Notes: generated from the sequence alone by a model not told the origin. A stretch of DNA of 43,118 nucleotides from JBCCCJ01 sp039029315 (GCA_039029315.1 JBCCGK010000102.1:1-43118); one strand, 5' to 3'; positions 8,319 through 18,539 are shown, counted from the stretch's first letter. Numbers and translations are program-made.

Positions 8319-9182
8319 TTATAGATAGGTTCTCAGTACTTGTCGGACGGAAGTGAGGTATCCGCCTCCAAAAAGATTTACATGTACTAATAACGGATAC
8401 AAATTGTACAAATCAAACCGATCCTGCCAACCAGATTCCAACGGCCAGATGGATTGATAGGCATCATAAAAGATTGCAGGCTGAGAATCAAACATTGTCA
8501 TGAAAGCCAGCTCGATTTCCCTATGTCCGTAATACACTGCAGGATCAATCACCGCTGGCAATCCATCGGCAGAAGTTAGCAAATTTCCCCCCCACAAATC
8601 TCCATGAATCAAGGCTGGCGATTCTTTTGGAAAAAAATGATCAAGGCGCTGAAACAACCGATCAAAATCCTTAATCATGTTCTGAGGGATTTTTCTACTG
8701 CTCACCCCCATTCGCAACATGGGTCGAATCCGTTCTTCGACAAAAAAATCCAACCAGCGCTCATATCGCTGATTGGACTGAGGCAAAGCCCCAATATAGT
8801 TGTCGTGATCAAGTCCGAAGGCAGGCGCACTATGCAGGTGTAGCTGTCCTAATCCTGTGCCAAGGGCTTCCCAAAAATTGCTTCCCCTCCTTCCTGCTTC
8901 GATAAATTCAAGCAGAATATAGGCATGTGTTTCCAGCTGATTTGTCCCAATGACTTCTGGTACCCGAATAGTCTGTGCCGCCTTGAGCAAAGTCAGTCCT
9001 TTGACCTCTACCTCAAAATTATGGGCCTGATGAGCATGATTGTATTTCAGAAAGAAAACACCTGAATGGGTATGGATGCGATGTGTATGATGAATACATC
9101 CTCCACTCAGAAGGGTTGCTTCCATAACAGACAGCCCAAAGCTGGCTTCAAGATCTGCAAGAATAGGAGCAGGAAGCGCCAT
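8319..9182 (-). CDS. Fructosamine kinase / ketosamine-3-kinase family protein
   Basis: A 287-residue kinase-like protein. The ATG at 9182, 9 bases after the sprA stop, is preferred; an in-frame TTG at 9194 would overlap sprA. It carries the fold of the fructosamine-3-kinase/APH family: a glycine-rich LLSGGCIHHTHRI start, an ATP-site lysine in FFLKYN (about 46), LLEFIEAGRR hinge, GLGQLHLH, then the catalytic loop HGDLWGGN (about 193-200, Asp195) and the metal-binding Asp in VIDPAVYYGHREIELA. The family phosphorylates ketosamine adducts on glycated proteins or small amines so that they fall apart, i.e. repair of sugar damage. Co-transcription with sprA is likely from the spacing. Confidence 0.88.
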   Translation of the reverse strand: MALPAPILADLEASFGLSVMEATLLSGGCIHHTHRIHTHSGVFFLKYNHAHQAHNFEVEVKGLTLLKAAQTIRVPEVIGTNQLETHAYILLEFIEAGRRGSNFWEALGTGLGQLHLHSAPAFGLDHDNYIGALPQSNQRYERWLDFFVEERIRPMLRMGVSSRKIPQNMIKDFDRLFQRLDHFFPKESPALIHGDLWGGNLLTSADGLPAVIDPAVYYGHREIELAFMTMFDSQPAIFYDAYQSIWPLESGWQDRFDLYNLYPLLVHVNLFGGGYLTSVRQVLRTYL

Positions 9183-9190
9183 GGCCTCAA

Positions 9191-12100
9191 TCAAGTTCCT
9201 AAGGTAAATCGAATCTGGACGCCACCACTGGTAAATGCTGTATTGTAGGCATTCGATGTATAGGGGCGGTTGACATTTCGTTCAAAAAACAGCTTGACAT
9301 TCAGTCTGGTGTTCACCACATAATCTATAGAAGGAGAAATAATCAGGTTGAATGTCCCACGGGTAAACTGTGATGGTTGAACTGGATCGGCAGCAGTACC
9401 ACTCGGAGAAAGGGTATGATTAATCTCCTTGGTATCTCGCATGGTAGCCTGAAACTGAAAGTTCGCGCTATTGGTCAGGTCAATATCACGACCAAATAAT
9501 CGAAAATGTAAATCAAGTTTATCCTTCCTGTATCCTAGCATCACAGCAAGGTCCTGATTCCTCATATCAACCAACTGCAGACTTCCCACATTGAGTGTCA
9601 TCTGACGTCCTCTTTTGTAATCAATCTGTCCTGTAACCCCATTTTTCATACTCAGATTGAATCCCAGTAATGGAGAGAACTGTTCACTGATCTGCACAGC
9701 CTGTATATTGTCAGAAGCGTAATAATCAATTCGTTCGATTCCTGTGCCTGGTTCGATTCCCGCCACAAACGGAATATCTGCATAGCCATCTCCATCCATA
9801 TCCTGGAAGTTCAGGTTGTTGTTGAAGTTCCCTACCGAATAGGTTCCTCTATAAGAGTGTTTCAGGGTGATGGCATTGAAGTGTTTCTTAAAGAATGGGA
9901 TATTAGATAATCCATTGAAGTTCACACTCCAGTTCGGCAATGGCAGGGTAGGGAAGGGGGACAATTCCACTTGATCCGCATCCAGGAAACCATAGTTGGC
10001 CAACAAGGAGGTAACCAATACGTCCTGATTAGTCCCCAAATATCCATTCCTGAATCCTCCTGTCACAATATCAGATCCTTGAGTCTGAGGATTCTTATCC
10101 GCATACCGTTTTGAGATCGCCTGCCGGACGTCCGAAAATTGTTCGAAGTAGACAGAACGCGGATCGTCTGCATTTATATTTTCGAAGGCTGTATTCAAAA
10201 AGACATAGGACATACTAAATGTTCCATTGTTCAATGGATCAAATGTATCGTATTGGTTATTGGCTCGGTCCCAACGGAAGAAGCTACTTTCGTTGCGACT
10301 GAGGCTTCTGTTGGCTGAGATATCGATACGGAATCCTTTGAATAGTTCGACCGAGGTCCGTGCTGTGAGCATTTCCTGGGTGTTGAACATGTAGAGGTTC
10401 GCCAAGGTTGTATCTCTTGTGATCCAGTTGTATCGACTCGCAATCGGTCTGATGTCTTTTTGCCCGCCAAAAACAAATGCTGCAGTAGGTGGCACAATAG
10501 GAGAAACCCGATCCGTTTGTCTATCCAGATATCCCCAATCCAACCCAAAGTTATTTGTCTTAGGCAAATATCCTGGTAGAGAGATACTGTTGTTTCGCGA
10601 ATAGGTCATGTCGACACTTTTCACACTTAGAGCAATTCTCAAGACTTCTTTCCCAATAATTTTCAGGAATTTGAATGGGTCTGGTTGTGTGGTATCGGCT
10701 ACGGCCTCTTCTTGCTCAGGAGTTTGCTGATTCTTGTTGCGCGAAGGCGGACGCGCTTGACTACGACCAGCATTTCTTCCTTGCTGATTGCCATCCAAAA
10801 TCTTCTTGATTGGCTTGAATTTTCGATACAGTCCATTGAGATCAATTCGGCCATTGGCTTGAATGTTCTGGGAATTCCCGATTGTCGCGCCCAAAGTCGG
10901 CCGAATCTCTGGCGCTTGCTGCCAGGTAAATGCCCCTGTATAGTTGATGGTTCCGTTGATCCAGTCCAGTGGTTTGATCTGGCTGAAAGGAAGTTGGAAG
11001 GCAATATTGAAATTGTGGGTAAAGTTGGTCGTACGTCCAAAGTTGACGAATTGGTCATGTCCTCGGGCGGTATCCTTACCAATATGAAACAGGTTTTCAC
11101 GCAGAGACCCAATCGAATCTCTTTCTTGTTGCGTTGCGTCACGCCAAAATCCTTGCACTTCATCCACTCTGGCTACATTGTTGGCAGAATAATTGAATTG
11201 AAGGCTTCGGGTAAGATTCCAGGTCAGATTATAACTTCGATTGACCAAGAAGTTTTTGGAATACAAGGCATTCACTTTTCCTCCAAACTGGCTGGTCGGT
11301 CGCATGAGTCGTTCCTCAAATTGTCTGTCTCCTGCAACAGCAATCGACACAGAATTTGGGAAGGGATTCAGCGTAAATTCTGTCAAGAATTTTAATTTGC
11401 TTAGGAGTTTGTTATCCTCCATCCAGATAAATGGCTTGACCTGTACTTGTGGAAACTGGTACCGATAATTGATACCTCCTCTATGCTGCACATTGAACTT
11501 TCGCTGGATCACAGAGTTGGTGGCCAATTGTTCATTATAGGAAAATGTAAAATCAAAATTATAAATATCCCAGGGATAGCTGGAGAATTTCTTCCCTCCA
11601 TCTCCTTTTCCTCCTCCTCCGCCGCCGCCAAGTCCCTGACGCCCTCCAGTACGTCCTCCACCAACTCTTCCTCCCCCAGCACGACCAGGTCCCCCTCCAC
11701 CACCGGAATCCAGGGATTTACTTTTTCTCCAGTTGTTGAGAGAAATACTCCTAGTTCTTCGATAATCCTGAATCTGGCTCAGTTTTTCTCTTGCCAACTC
11801 TCGTGGCAGTGCATCGAGCAACTGATCTGTTCGGACATCTGCTTCCTGCGGATTGAACTGAGGGGTTATTTTTTGCTCTCCAAATGTCGCATAGACAGGC
11901 AAGCTCAATCCCCACTTGGTAGGAAAGAATTTGTCCATATTCAGGTTCGCAGAGATATCATATCGCAAGGCATCCTCCAGGGCTCGATTACTTAATTTTT
12001 GCTCAAGAGGTCCGAATCCTGATGACTTGAATGAGCCAGAAGCATTAATCGTTCCCAAATCTGCCAATTTGATCGAAGCATTGGCATTGGCTGCCCAGCC

Positions 12101-15100
12101 TTTGCTTTTGTCAAAGTTGGTCAGACGAAGTTCGTTGACCCACACTTCCAGACAAACTGACTCTCCACCTGGATCTGAAGGGTTTCTAACGCCAATCATG
12201 ATGTTGCGCACATCACTGAGTTTGGGCGTCCCCTTGATAAAGATTCGGTGTCCTTCTGGCATGGTTGTGTCGCTATAGGCATGACGATAGATCAAGCCTG
12301 TCCCGGCAAAGTTTCGCTCTGCTTTGGCAACAGCAAATAATGCCAACGGAAAATCAAACTCATTGACTGACTGCCAGATATTCTGCTGATTGCCGACACC
12401 TCTCGCTGGATCTGAAGGTGTCAATGGCAGTTCGTATTCATAATAGTTGTCATCATTGTCCAACCCCACCCGCAGAAAGACTTTGGCGTCCCCTGTATTG
12501 TAGAAGTTGGACGGATACAAGCCATCCTCTATTGCTTCCGCATGCACCCACATCCTCAGACGGTCATACTGGCGAAGGTCATTTTTTGTGGTTTTGAAAA
12601 TCCCTCTTGCATCTCCATCGGCCAATCCACAAGTTCTGATGGTCATGGATCGCTCATCTTGCAGGTATCCTGCCAGAGTATTGCCATTGAGTTGCTGACG
12701 TTCTACGTCAGGCGGCAACACATAATTGAAAGGCAATTTCTGGGAATTCTCTTCAATACTGACATTCCCAATCTGAAAGTCTGCGACAGGATTGTCAATT
12801 TGTGGCATGATGATCACTCCCTCCTCAGTGAGTGGATCTGTGAAGCGCAACCACTGCGATGCAACCAGTTGGAGTTCTGTCATCCGCAAGATGGTTTCTC
12901 GCTCAAAGCCTGTCATATACATCCGCATGAAGCTGATGGTTTTGAAATTGTTGATTTCATTGACAGGCCGCCCCGCTTTCAGGGGAATCCGGAACTGATA
13001 CCAGCGAGAACGCTTGCTTGCATTTCCCACCGTGATGACATCTTCCAGTTTATCCACTACAAAATTCATCCCCGGTTCCAGAGAATCAGGATGGATTCTG
13101 ATTCGATATTCATAATATTGCTCAGCAAAATTCAAACTTCCATTCCGGTTAAGGTCCTCGCCATCAGGCTCATTGGTTGCCTGAATGGTATAGTTTCGGT
13201 TGGTTTGCTGAATATCTACGGGAGAGTTGTTCTCCATTCCATTGTAGTTGACATAGCGTTGGAGAACGCCCTCTTCTATCGCTTCATAAGCGGAATCCCT
13301 AAAGTGAATGAAGTCGTCTGAACTGGGGTCTGCCAGATACGTCTGAAAAGCTGCTGGGGACAGGACTCGCTCCAGACTATCTGTTATTCTTTGGTAGAAG
13401 GCAGCTTCATCTGGCGTTCGAAGGCCATCTAGCCCAACATCCTGCACCACACGATCCTGTTCACTATTACTGAAAGTCGTTGTAGGAGGATTTCCCAAAG
13501 ACACGACTCCCCAATCAGTGTTTTGCACATTCGGAGGATCATTGACACCTGGCAAACTGAACTCTCGACTCAGACTCTCATCTGGAAGTACGTCCTCACT
13601 TATCAACCCAAGGTTGATGTAGAATTCCCCTCCATCAGAGGAAGTGGAATCTGTCAGGAAGGGGTCCATCATCCAAAACTCCAGAAACTCTACATTGGTC
13701 GCTTCGAAGTCATTGTTGATATCAATCTCTCGCATGATCCCCGCCCAGTTTTCCTGTGGCTCAAGGAATTCTCCAGAGGCTGCGTCCAACTTGAAGGCAT
13801 CCGTCTGATAATTATATGGTCCTCTTTGTGCTGGCAAAAACCTCAGATCAAATGTGGGCTGAAGGTTATTTCCAAATACAGGGGTCGAAGTTGGGAACAA
13901 TTCTGTCTGACGAATCTGACGAGTATAATTGTCCTCCAGGTCGTCATCGGGAATCGAGATGCCAAATCTTCTATAAAACGCCTGATCGATCTGATACCAG
14001 GCAAGTTTTGCCCGTGTAAAGTTCGGTGCCAGAGGATCTGCATATGCACGTCTTGGGTCAAACATTCGTGGATTGCCTTCCGGGTAGGAGGCCAATTTCC
14101 ATTTCAGTTGTCCCTGCTGATTGTAAGGCGTCGCAGCTGCCTCAAAGTCATCGAGGAAAACAATCCCTTTGTCCCGATTATTCTTGACTACTCGCGGGGC
14201 ACCAGGAATGAACTGTGCAAATTCGGCAGCGGCATTGACACTTGAGGTCTCCTTGGTGGTGAGGAAGGGAAGCTTGTCAATGACCTTAGTCATGAGATCT
14301 GATTCCTTGCGTATACTTGCATCCAAGCCCCACAAGGTATTGTTGATCGGCTCATCCCCAAGAATGGTTTTGTTATTGAAGGGTTGCTCTCGCAAATTCA
14401 GAATGGTCCCTCCTAATTGAATATTGTCAGAAGGACTGTATTCAACTCTGGACCCTAGCAGGGTCTTGGTTTGTACGCTGTAGAGAGAAGAACTTTCAAA
14501 GGAAACCGTAATATCTTGTCCTGAAGTCAGGATTGATGGATTGATGATGGTCAATTTCCCTCCAAAATAATCTACCTGAAAATCCACACCTTCGACCAAT
14601 GTCCGTCCGCCTGCGGTTACGGTTACACTCCCTTCGGCCAGATCAAAGGTATTCAAGGGAATTTCGGAGCTACTAGAAGATCTATAGTAGCCTTCCAATG
14701 TAAATCGATTCAACTCAGGGAAACGCTGTATAGCTCCCTGCTGGGTATCATCATACAGTGCGGCGAAAACATATTTGGCTACCTCATCCGGATCATTTTC
14801 CAATCGGTTAGCAAGATGATCTCCAAAGGGTTCCAAGACAGGGAAGATTACTAGTCCCCGATCAGATTTAACGGTGATGCCTTCGATATAGTCAAAGTAG
14901 TTGTCTGGACCGGCGGATGTATTGTTGGTTACTTTATCTACTCCTGTGACCTGAATCAAGGGCGTATTGGCAACAGCACTGGTCGGGAGAAAATTGATTT
15001 TTCCAGCACTGGTCCCGGATTCGTACTGAATATCCAAAAAGAATCCATCTGACTTCAAGCCATACCCAATGTTGTAAATGTTTTTCATCATCAAATCCCA

Positions 15101-16690
15101 GGCAGGGTAGGGGGCTACCCGCAGCACAGAGGGTTTGAGCATTTTGGTGAACAACACATTGGAATTGAGACCATCTGGCGGCACGTCATCGGAGAATTCC
15201 CCCACTTGTCTTACTGCTCCATTGAAGGTATAATTGTAGGCAACGAACAATACCTGATCCGTGGGAATGGGCGAATTCAAGGAAACATATCCCAACTGCG
15301 TGTTGATAGAATATTCATTGGGTTCCAGACGACGCATATTCCCCAAGACCTGAAAATCAGAAGTGTTTTGCATTCGAAGACCAGGCACTGCTTCTATGGC
15401 TCCTTTCGCACTGCTTTGACTTCGGAATGTGGGATCACTGGTGAGGATTTCGTACAGATTGTTGGACTCATTGTTTGGGTATCGATTCTGCCCATCAGGG
15501 CTCATGGTGAGGTTTTCGTTGAATACCCTTCCTTGTCCCTGCGCGATCGATTCACTATGCTCTCCAAGGTCCACAAGTCCGACTGCATTTCTATTGCTTC
15601 GGGTATTTCCCTGCTGTTCCACCCAGATTTCTACCCGATTGATCCGCAGCGTGGATTGAATGACTGGCAGATTGATCAGGGCTTGCTCATATCGGGATCT
15701 GAAGTAGTGCGACAGAAAGAAGTGTCTGTTCATATCATAGTCTGTGGCATCTTTCTCAAAGGGAGTTTCGATAGCTCCTCCACCAGACACTGTGATGCTC
15801 TCGACTTTTCCTCTTTCCGTAGAGGCAATGGCACTCACATATACAGGTCCGAATTTCAATCTTGTCTGAAGTCCAAACAGGTTTTGGCGACCTTGCATCA
15901 GGGAGTTGCCCAATTGCATACTCACATTTCCTGCCTTGATGTCCTGAAGAATCTGATCCTCCGTCCCTTGGTGCTCCAACTTCAGTTCATTGTCAAAATC
16001 AAAAGTCGCCTGGGTATCAAAATTGGCGTTCAGGCGTAGTTTCTCTCCAATCTGTCCGATCACTCCAAGTTGGATTTGTTGGTCAAAGTTGAAGGTGGTG
16101 GTTCGTTGCTGTCGAACTGGTAGGTTGGGATTATCCGTCCGGTTTCGGTCCAGGCCAAAATCAAGGGTGGCATAGCCTGTAGGTCGAATAGACACAGTCC
16201 CTCCTCCAAATACGTCGGAGAGTGCATCCATATCTATATTGAGCTCAAGCCCTTTTTCTGTCTCAAGATTTGAGGCCAGGGATTGGTCTCTGAAATAATC
16301 AGTGGCTTCCTTCTCTCTTCTGTATTTGATATAATCTTCAAAAGAAATGAAGGAAGGACGGCGAACGTTGATTTCTCCGACCTTTTCATAAATGCTATAC
16401 CCACTGAGATCGTCCTCCAATTTGAAGGAGGTCATCATGTTTTGTGGGTTGCCCAGATGCAATGGAGTTACGTACTCTTGTCGAGTAGCATCCCCAACAC
16501 GGTCATTCGGGTTCTTTTTTACCTTATTGGTATCTCCTTCCCAAACATGGAGAGCAGGTAGGTCATCAAGACATATGGCGGCAGCTTCCTCTATGGAGTT
16601 TTCCTCTACTTCAAGCCTGACAGCATCGTTTTCTGGCGTGAAAAGAGAAGCCATCGCCGACAACAGTAATGCAATACTGAACTTCGACAA
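9191..16690 (-). CDS. sprA: SprA (Sov), T9SS outer-membrane translocon
   Basis: A 2499-residue outer-membrane protein of the SprA/Sov family, the giant single-chain beta-barrel through which T9SS cargo crosses the outer membrane. The length fits the family (about 2,400-2,500). Recognisable stretches include VSIRPTGYATLDFGLDRNRT near the N-terminus, the KGIVFLDDFEAA block around residue 845, the FGRDIDLTNSANFQF block and the C-terminal barrel end VQIRFTLGT. The start is a TTG at 16690: an in-frame TGA lies three codons upstream, and the alternative ATG at codon 13 would cut into the signal peptide. A glycine/arginine-rich insert lies at about residues 1660-1702. ruvA lies just upstream in the same direction, a known neighbourhood for sprA. 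Both T9SS cargo proteins in this window would depend on it. Confidence 0.97.
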   Translation of the reverse strand: MSKFSIALLLSAMASLFTPENDAVRLEVEENSIEEAAAICLDDLPALHVWEGDTNKVKKNPNDRVGDATRQEYVTPLHLGNPQNMMTSFKLEDDLSGYSIYEKVGEINVRRPSFISFEDYIKYRREKEATDYFRDQSLASNLETEKGLELNIDMDALSDVFGGGTVSIRPTGYATLDFGLDRNRTDNPNLPVRQQRTTTFNFDQQIQLGVIGQIGEKLRLNANFDTQATFDFDNELKLEHQGTEDQILQDIKAGNVSMQLGNSLMQGRQNLFGLQTRLKFGPVYVSAIASTERGKVESITVSGGGAIETPFEKDATDYDMNRHFFLSHYFRSRYEQALINLPVIQSTLRINRVEIWVEQQGNTRSNRNAVGLVDLGEHSESIAQGQGRVFNENLTMSPDGQNRYPNNESNNLYEILTSDPTFRSQSSAKGAIEAVPGLRMQNTSDFQVLGNMRRLEPNEYSINTQLGYVSLNSPIPTDQVLFVAYNYTFNGAVRQVGEFSDDVPPDGLNSNVLFTKMLKPSVLRVAPYPAWDLMMKNIYNIGYGLKSDGFFLDIQYESGTSAGKINFLPTSAVANTPLIQVTGVDKVTNNTSAGPDNYFDYIEGITVKSDRGLVIFPVLEPFGDHLANRLENDPDEVAKYVFAALYDDTQQGAIQRFPELNRFTLEGYYRSSSSSEIPLNTFDLAEGSVTVTAGGRTLVEGVDFQVDYFGGKLTIINPSILTSGQDITVSFESSSLYSVQTKTLLGSRVEYSPSDNIQLGGTILNLREQPFNNKTILGDEPINNTLWGLDASIRKESDLMTKVIDKLPFLTTKETSSVNAAAEFAQFIPGAPRVVKNNRDKGIVFLDDFEAAATPYNQQGQLKWKLASYPEGNPRMFDPRRAYADPLAPNFTRAKLAWYQIDQAFYRRFGISIPDDDLEDNYTRQIRQTELFPTSTPVFGNNLQPTFDLRFLPAQRGPYNYQTDAFKLDAASGEFLEPQENWAGIMREIDINNDFEATNVEFLEFWMMDPFLTDSTSSDGGEFYINLGLISEDVLPDESLSREFSLPGVNDPPNVQNTDWGVVSLGNPPTTTFSNSEQDRVVQDVGLDGLRTPDEAAFYQRITDSLERVLSPAAFQTYLADPSSDDFIHFRDSAYEAIEEGVLQRYVNYNGMENNSPVDIQQTNRNYTIQATNEPDGEDLNRNGSLNFAEQYYEYRIRIHPDSLEPGMNFVVDKLEDVITVGNASKRSRWYQFRIPLKAGRPVNEINNFKTISFMRMYMTGFERETILRMTELQLVASQWLRFTDPLTEEGVIIMPQIDNPVADFQIGNVSIEENSQKLPFNYVLPPDVERQQLNGNTLAGYLQDERSMTIRTCGLADGDARGIFKTTKNDLRQYDRLRMWVHAEAIEDGLYPSNFYNTGDAKVFLRVGLDNDDNYYEYELPLTPSDPARGVGNQQNIWQSVNEFDFPLALFAVAKAERNFAGTGLIYRHAYSDTTMPEGHRIFIKGTPKLSDVRNIMIGVRNPSDPGGESVCLEVWVNELRLTNFDKSKGWAANANASIKLADLGTINASGSFKSSGFGPLEQKLSNRALEDALRYDISANLNMDKFFPTKWGLSLPVYATFGEQKITPQFNPQEADVRTDQLLDALPRELAREKLSQIQDYRRTRSISLNNWRKSKSLDSGGGGGPGRAGGGRVGGGRTGGRQGLGGGGGGGKGDGGKKFSSYPWDIYNFDFTFSYNEQLATNSVIQRKFNVQHRGGINYRYQFPQVQVKPFIWMEDNKLLSKLKFLTEFTLNPFPNSVSIAVAGDRQFEERLMRPTSQFGGKVNALYSKNFLVNRSYNLTWNLTRSLQFNYSANNVARVDEVQGFWRDATQQERDSIGSLRENLFHIGKDTARGHDQFVNFGRTTNFTHNFNIAFQLPFSQIKPLDWINGTINYTGAFTWQQAPEIRPTLGATIGNSQNIQANGRIDLNGLYRKFKPIKKILDGNQQGRNAGRSQARPPSRNKNQQTPEQEEAVADTTQPDPFKFLKIIGKEVLRIALSVKSVDMTYSRNNSISLPGYLPKTNNFGLDWGYLDRQTDRVSPIVPPTAAFVFGGQKDIRPIASRYNWITRDTTLANLYMFNTQEMLTARTSVELFKGFRIDISANRSLSRNESSFFRWDRANNQYDTFDPLNNGTFSMSYVFLNTAFENINADDPRSVYFEQFSDVRQAISKRYADKNPQTQGSDIVTGGFRNGYLGTNQDVLVTSLLANYGFLDADQVELSPFPTLPLPNWSVNFNGLSNIPFFKKHFNAITLKHSYRGTYSVGNFNNNLNFQDMDGDGYADIPFVAGIEPGTGIERIDYYASDNIQAVQISEQFSPLLGFNLSMKNGVTGQIDYKRGRQMTLNVGSLQLVDMRNQDLAVMLGYRKDKLDLHFRLFGRDIDLTNSANFQFQATMRDTKEINHTLSPSGTAADPVQPSQFTRGTFNLIISPSIDYVVNTRLNVKLFFERNVNRPYTSNAYNTAFTSGGVQIRFTLGT

Positions 16691-16822
16691 AGCCTTTCAA
16701 TTTTTAGTGATTCCGACGATGAAGTATGCGTTACTTCAGGTTTAAAAAGTAGAGGTTTGCTACATAGGCTAATGTGGTGTTAGACTAGCTTTATCCGCCA
16801 AGAGACGAGATTTTTAGTTTTA

Positions 16823-16852
16823 CAAACTTAGAAAATATCCATCACAAACAAA
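16823..16852 (-). promoter_or_regulatory. Promoter of sprA (Bacteroidota type)
   Basis: On the minus strand: TTTG (-33, 16849-16852), an 18-base spacer, then TAAGTTTG (-7, 16823-16830), an exact match to TTTG / TAnnTTTG. It would start transcription near 16816, giving a leader of about 125 bases. A second, weaker candidate (ATTG, 18 bases, TATTTTTG) lies upstream at 16932-16961. This suggests sprA is transcribed independently of ruvA. Confidence 0.6.
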
Positions 16853-16931
16853 GGGTAATTCCAATCCCCTTTATATTTTAGACGTAGATTCTTTGTAATT
16901 CTCAATCATTTCCGGCAACAATTATCATTTA

Positions 16932-16961
16932 CAAAAATACATTTGTTCTTAAACAAACAAT
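16932..16961 (-). promoter_or_regulatory. Second possible sprA promoter
   Basis: Minus strand ATTG (16958-16961), an 18-base spacer, then TATTTTTG (16932-16939), an exact -7 element with a one-mismatch -33 element. It lies within the 313-base AT-rich gap between ruvA and sprA, which otherwise holds no gene. Confidence 0.35.
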
Positions 16962-17003
16962 AACAAAATGATTGCTTAAATTATTTTGTTGAATGAAAGG
17001 ATT

Positions 17004-17597
17004 TCATCCATTTCGGAGTGCGAGCTTGATCATCTCTTCTACACTGACATCTTCGCCTTGTTCCTGCACGATTCGATCCAGTCTTTTGCTCATTTGCGCT
17101 CTGGAAAATCCCAATTGTATCAAAGCCGCTAATGCTTCCTGTTTCTTTTGACCAAGATTGATTTTTCCGGTCATGGAAGTATCCGAAGAAGTTGCAGGCA
17201 AATTGATTTTGTCTTTGAGTTCCAGAATGATACGCCCCGCTGTTTTGGCACCGATCCCCTTGACACGTTTCAGGGTAGCTGCGTCTTCATTGGCGACTGC
17301 TGTCACCAGATCATTGGCAGAAATACTCGACAAGATGGTGATTGCGGTATTTCCTCCGACACCTGAAATGCTGATGAGTTGTTCAAATAACTTTTGCTCC
17401 TTGGCATCAGAAAAGCCAAACAATACCTGCGCATCTTCCCGAACCATAAAATGAGTATGGAGTTTGGCTTCCGTCTTTCCTTGAATTTGGGTGTAGGTAT
17501 TCAAAGAGATTTTGACCAAATATCCGATTCCTCCACAGTCAATGATTACATGAGTTGGCTCTAATTGTGCAACTTTCCCAGATAGATAAGCAATCAC
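17004..17597 (-). CDS. ruvA: Holliday junction branch migration protein RuvA
   Basis: A 197-residue protein of normal RuvA length. Domain I (OB fold) starts MIAYLSGKV and includes VIIDCGGIGYLVKIS. Domain II has the two helix-hairpin-helix DNA-binding motifs, LISISGVGGNTAITILS and LKRVKGIGAKTAGRIILELKDK. Domain III, which contacts RuvB, is the C-terminal EEMIKLAL part after a flexible linker. RuvA binds four-way DNA junctions as a tetramer and loads the RuvB motor. Start is GTG at 17597; a TAA lies two codons upstream in frame, so no earlier start is possible. It lies directly upstream of sprA on the same strand. Confidence 0.97.
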   Translation of the reverse strand: MIAYLSGKVAQLEPTHVIIDCGGIGYLVKISLNTYTQIQGKTEAKLHTHFMVREDAQVLFGFSDAKEQKLFEQLISISGVGGNTAITILSSISANDLVTAVANEDAATLKRVKGIGAKTAGRIILELKDKINLPATSSDTSMTGKINLGQKKQEALAALIQLGFSRAQMSKRLDRIVQEQGEDVSVEEMIKLALRNG

Positions 17598-17682
17598 AAG
17601 TTATGTAGGGTTTAACGTAAAAAGTAGGTAAAAACGTTGCTCATCAGGTGATTTTGATAAGCCGGGGCCAATATGAATAGGC

Positions 17683-18468
17683 CTAAGGACCTGTAGGGAA
17701 AATGTAGGTAACACCTATGAGCAGTCCTACATTGAACCCAAAGGTATCATTGTTGCGAATTGCTCCTCGCGTAAGATCCCAATATTTCAGGCTTTGAGTG
17801 ACGCCATTGGTCGTAATCCGGTAGGTAGCGTCTTTATTCTCTACATCTTGAAGGCTGTAGTCTGCCCGAACCAATAGATTGAGCAAAAAATTGTCCGGTG
17901 GCAATTTGACATCCATCCCAATCTCTCCTACGATGCTGATATCCATGGGCTGATAAATCTCCTTTCCACCAGGGAATTGAGTGATATTGGACGGGATGAT
18001 GCTTCCCAAGGCTGGATTGTCATGATAAGAAAATGCACCTGTCAGAAAGCCAAACTGAGGTCCAGCAGCCAGATGAAACATTGCCTTATGATTATTAGGG
18101 TTGGAATTAACCCCTAACATCAGCGGAATTTTGAAGTATTGGGTTCGATTGACAAATCGAGTAGTCACGTCAAGACCTTCTGAGGAGGTATAGGCACCTC
18201 CCTGTTGAGAGTAGACAGCATTGGCGGTAATGCCAAAATAATCATTGAAATTATACCCCAATACCAGTCCACCTGCCATTCCCCACAGCGGATCAAAGGT
18301 GTACACTTCGGGAGCCGCATCTATATCATCCAGATTGTACAGGCCCACAAATTGTGGCAATGCAAATGCCCCTATTTTCAAGCCTTGTTGAGCCAGAAGG
18401 TTCCCGCCAGACAGGCCAATCAATATGCACAGGGAAGAAAGGAGAAAATGTTTCATTCGGAGTATCAT
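17683..18468 (-). CDS. Outer-membrane beta-barrel protein (PorT-like fold)
   Basis: A 261-residue exported protein with a signal peptide (MKHFLLSSLCILIGLSGG…LLAQ). The ATG at 18456 gives the more typical signal peptide; the ATG at 18468 is also possible. The mature part alternates polar and aromatic residues in short strands (GLKIGAFALPQFVG, GLVLGYNFNDYFGITANAVYSQQGG, GFNVGLLIGVTYIF), the pattern of the small eight-stranded 'outer membrane beta-barrel' family common in Bacteroidota. It lies 85 bases upstream of ruvA. Its cargo or partner is unknown; a direct link to T9SS is possible given the nearby sprA, but it is not shown. Confidence 0.8.
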   Translation of the reverse strand: MILRMKHFLLSSLCILIGLSGGNLLAQQGLKIGAFALPQFVGLYNLDDIDAAPEVYTFDPLWGMAGGLVLGYNFNDYFGITANAVYSQQGGAYTSSEGLDVTTRFVNRTQYFKIPLMLGVNSNPNNHKAMFHLAAGPQFGFLTGAFSYHDNPALGSIIPSNITQFPGGKEIYQPMDISIVGEIGMDVKLPPDNFLLNLLVRADYSLQDVENKDATYRITTNGVTQSLKYWDLTRGAIRNNDTFGFNVGLLIGVTYIFPTGP

Positions 18469-18539
18469 TGAAGGTCTAAGATCAAACGAATATCCGCCTA
18501 TATTACGAAAACCACAAAAAAATATCTACTTTCCCCTTC

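Noticed and set aside
10685..16039. Several plus-strand open frames of 180-280 codons inside sprA (10685-11395, 12542-13321, 13523-14245, 15206-16039).
   Set aside because: They lie wholly opposite the unambiguous sprA frame, give proteins rich in Ser, Cys, Ile and His with no domain, and have no promoter or operon context. They are antisense shadows.
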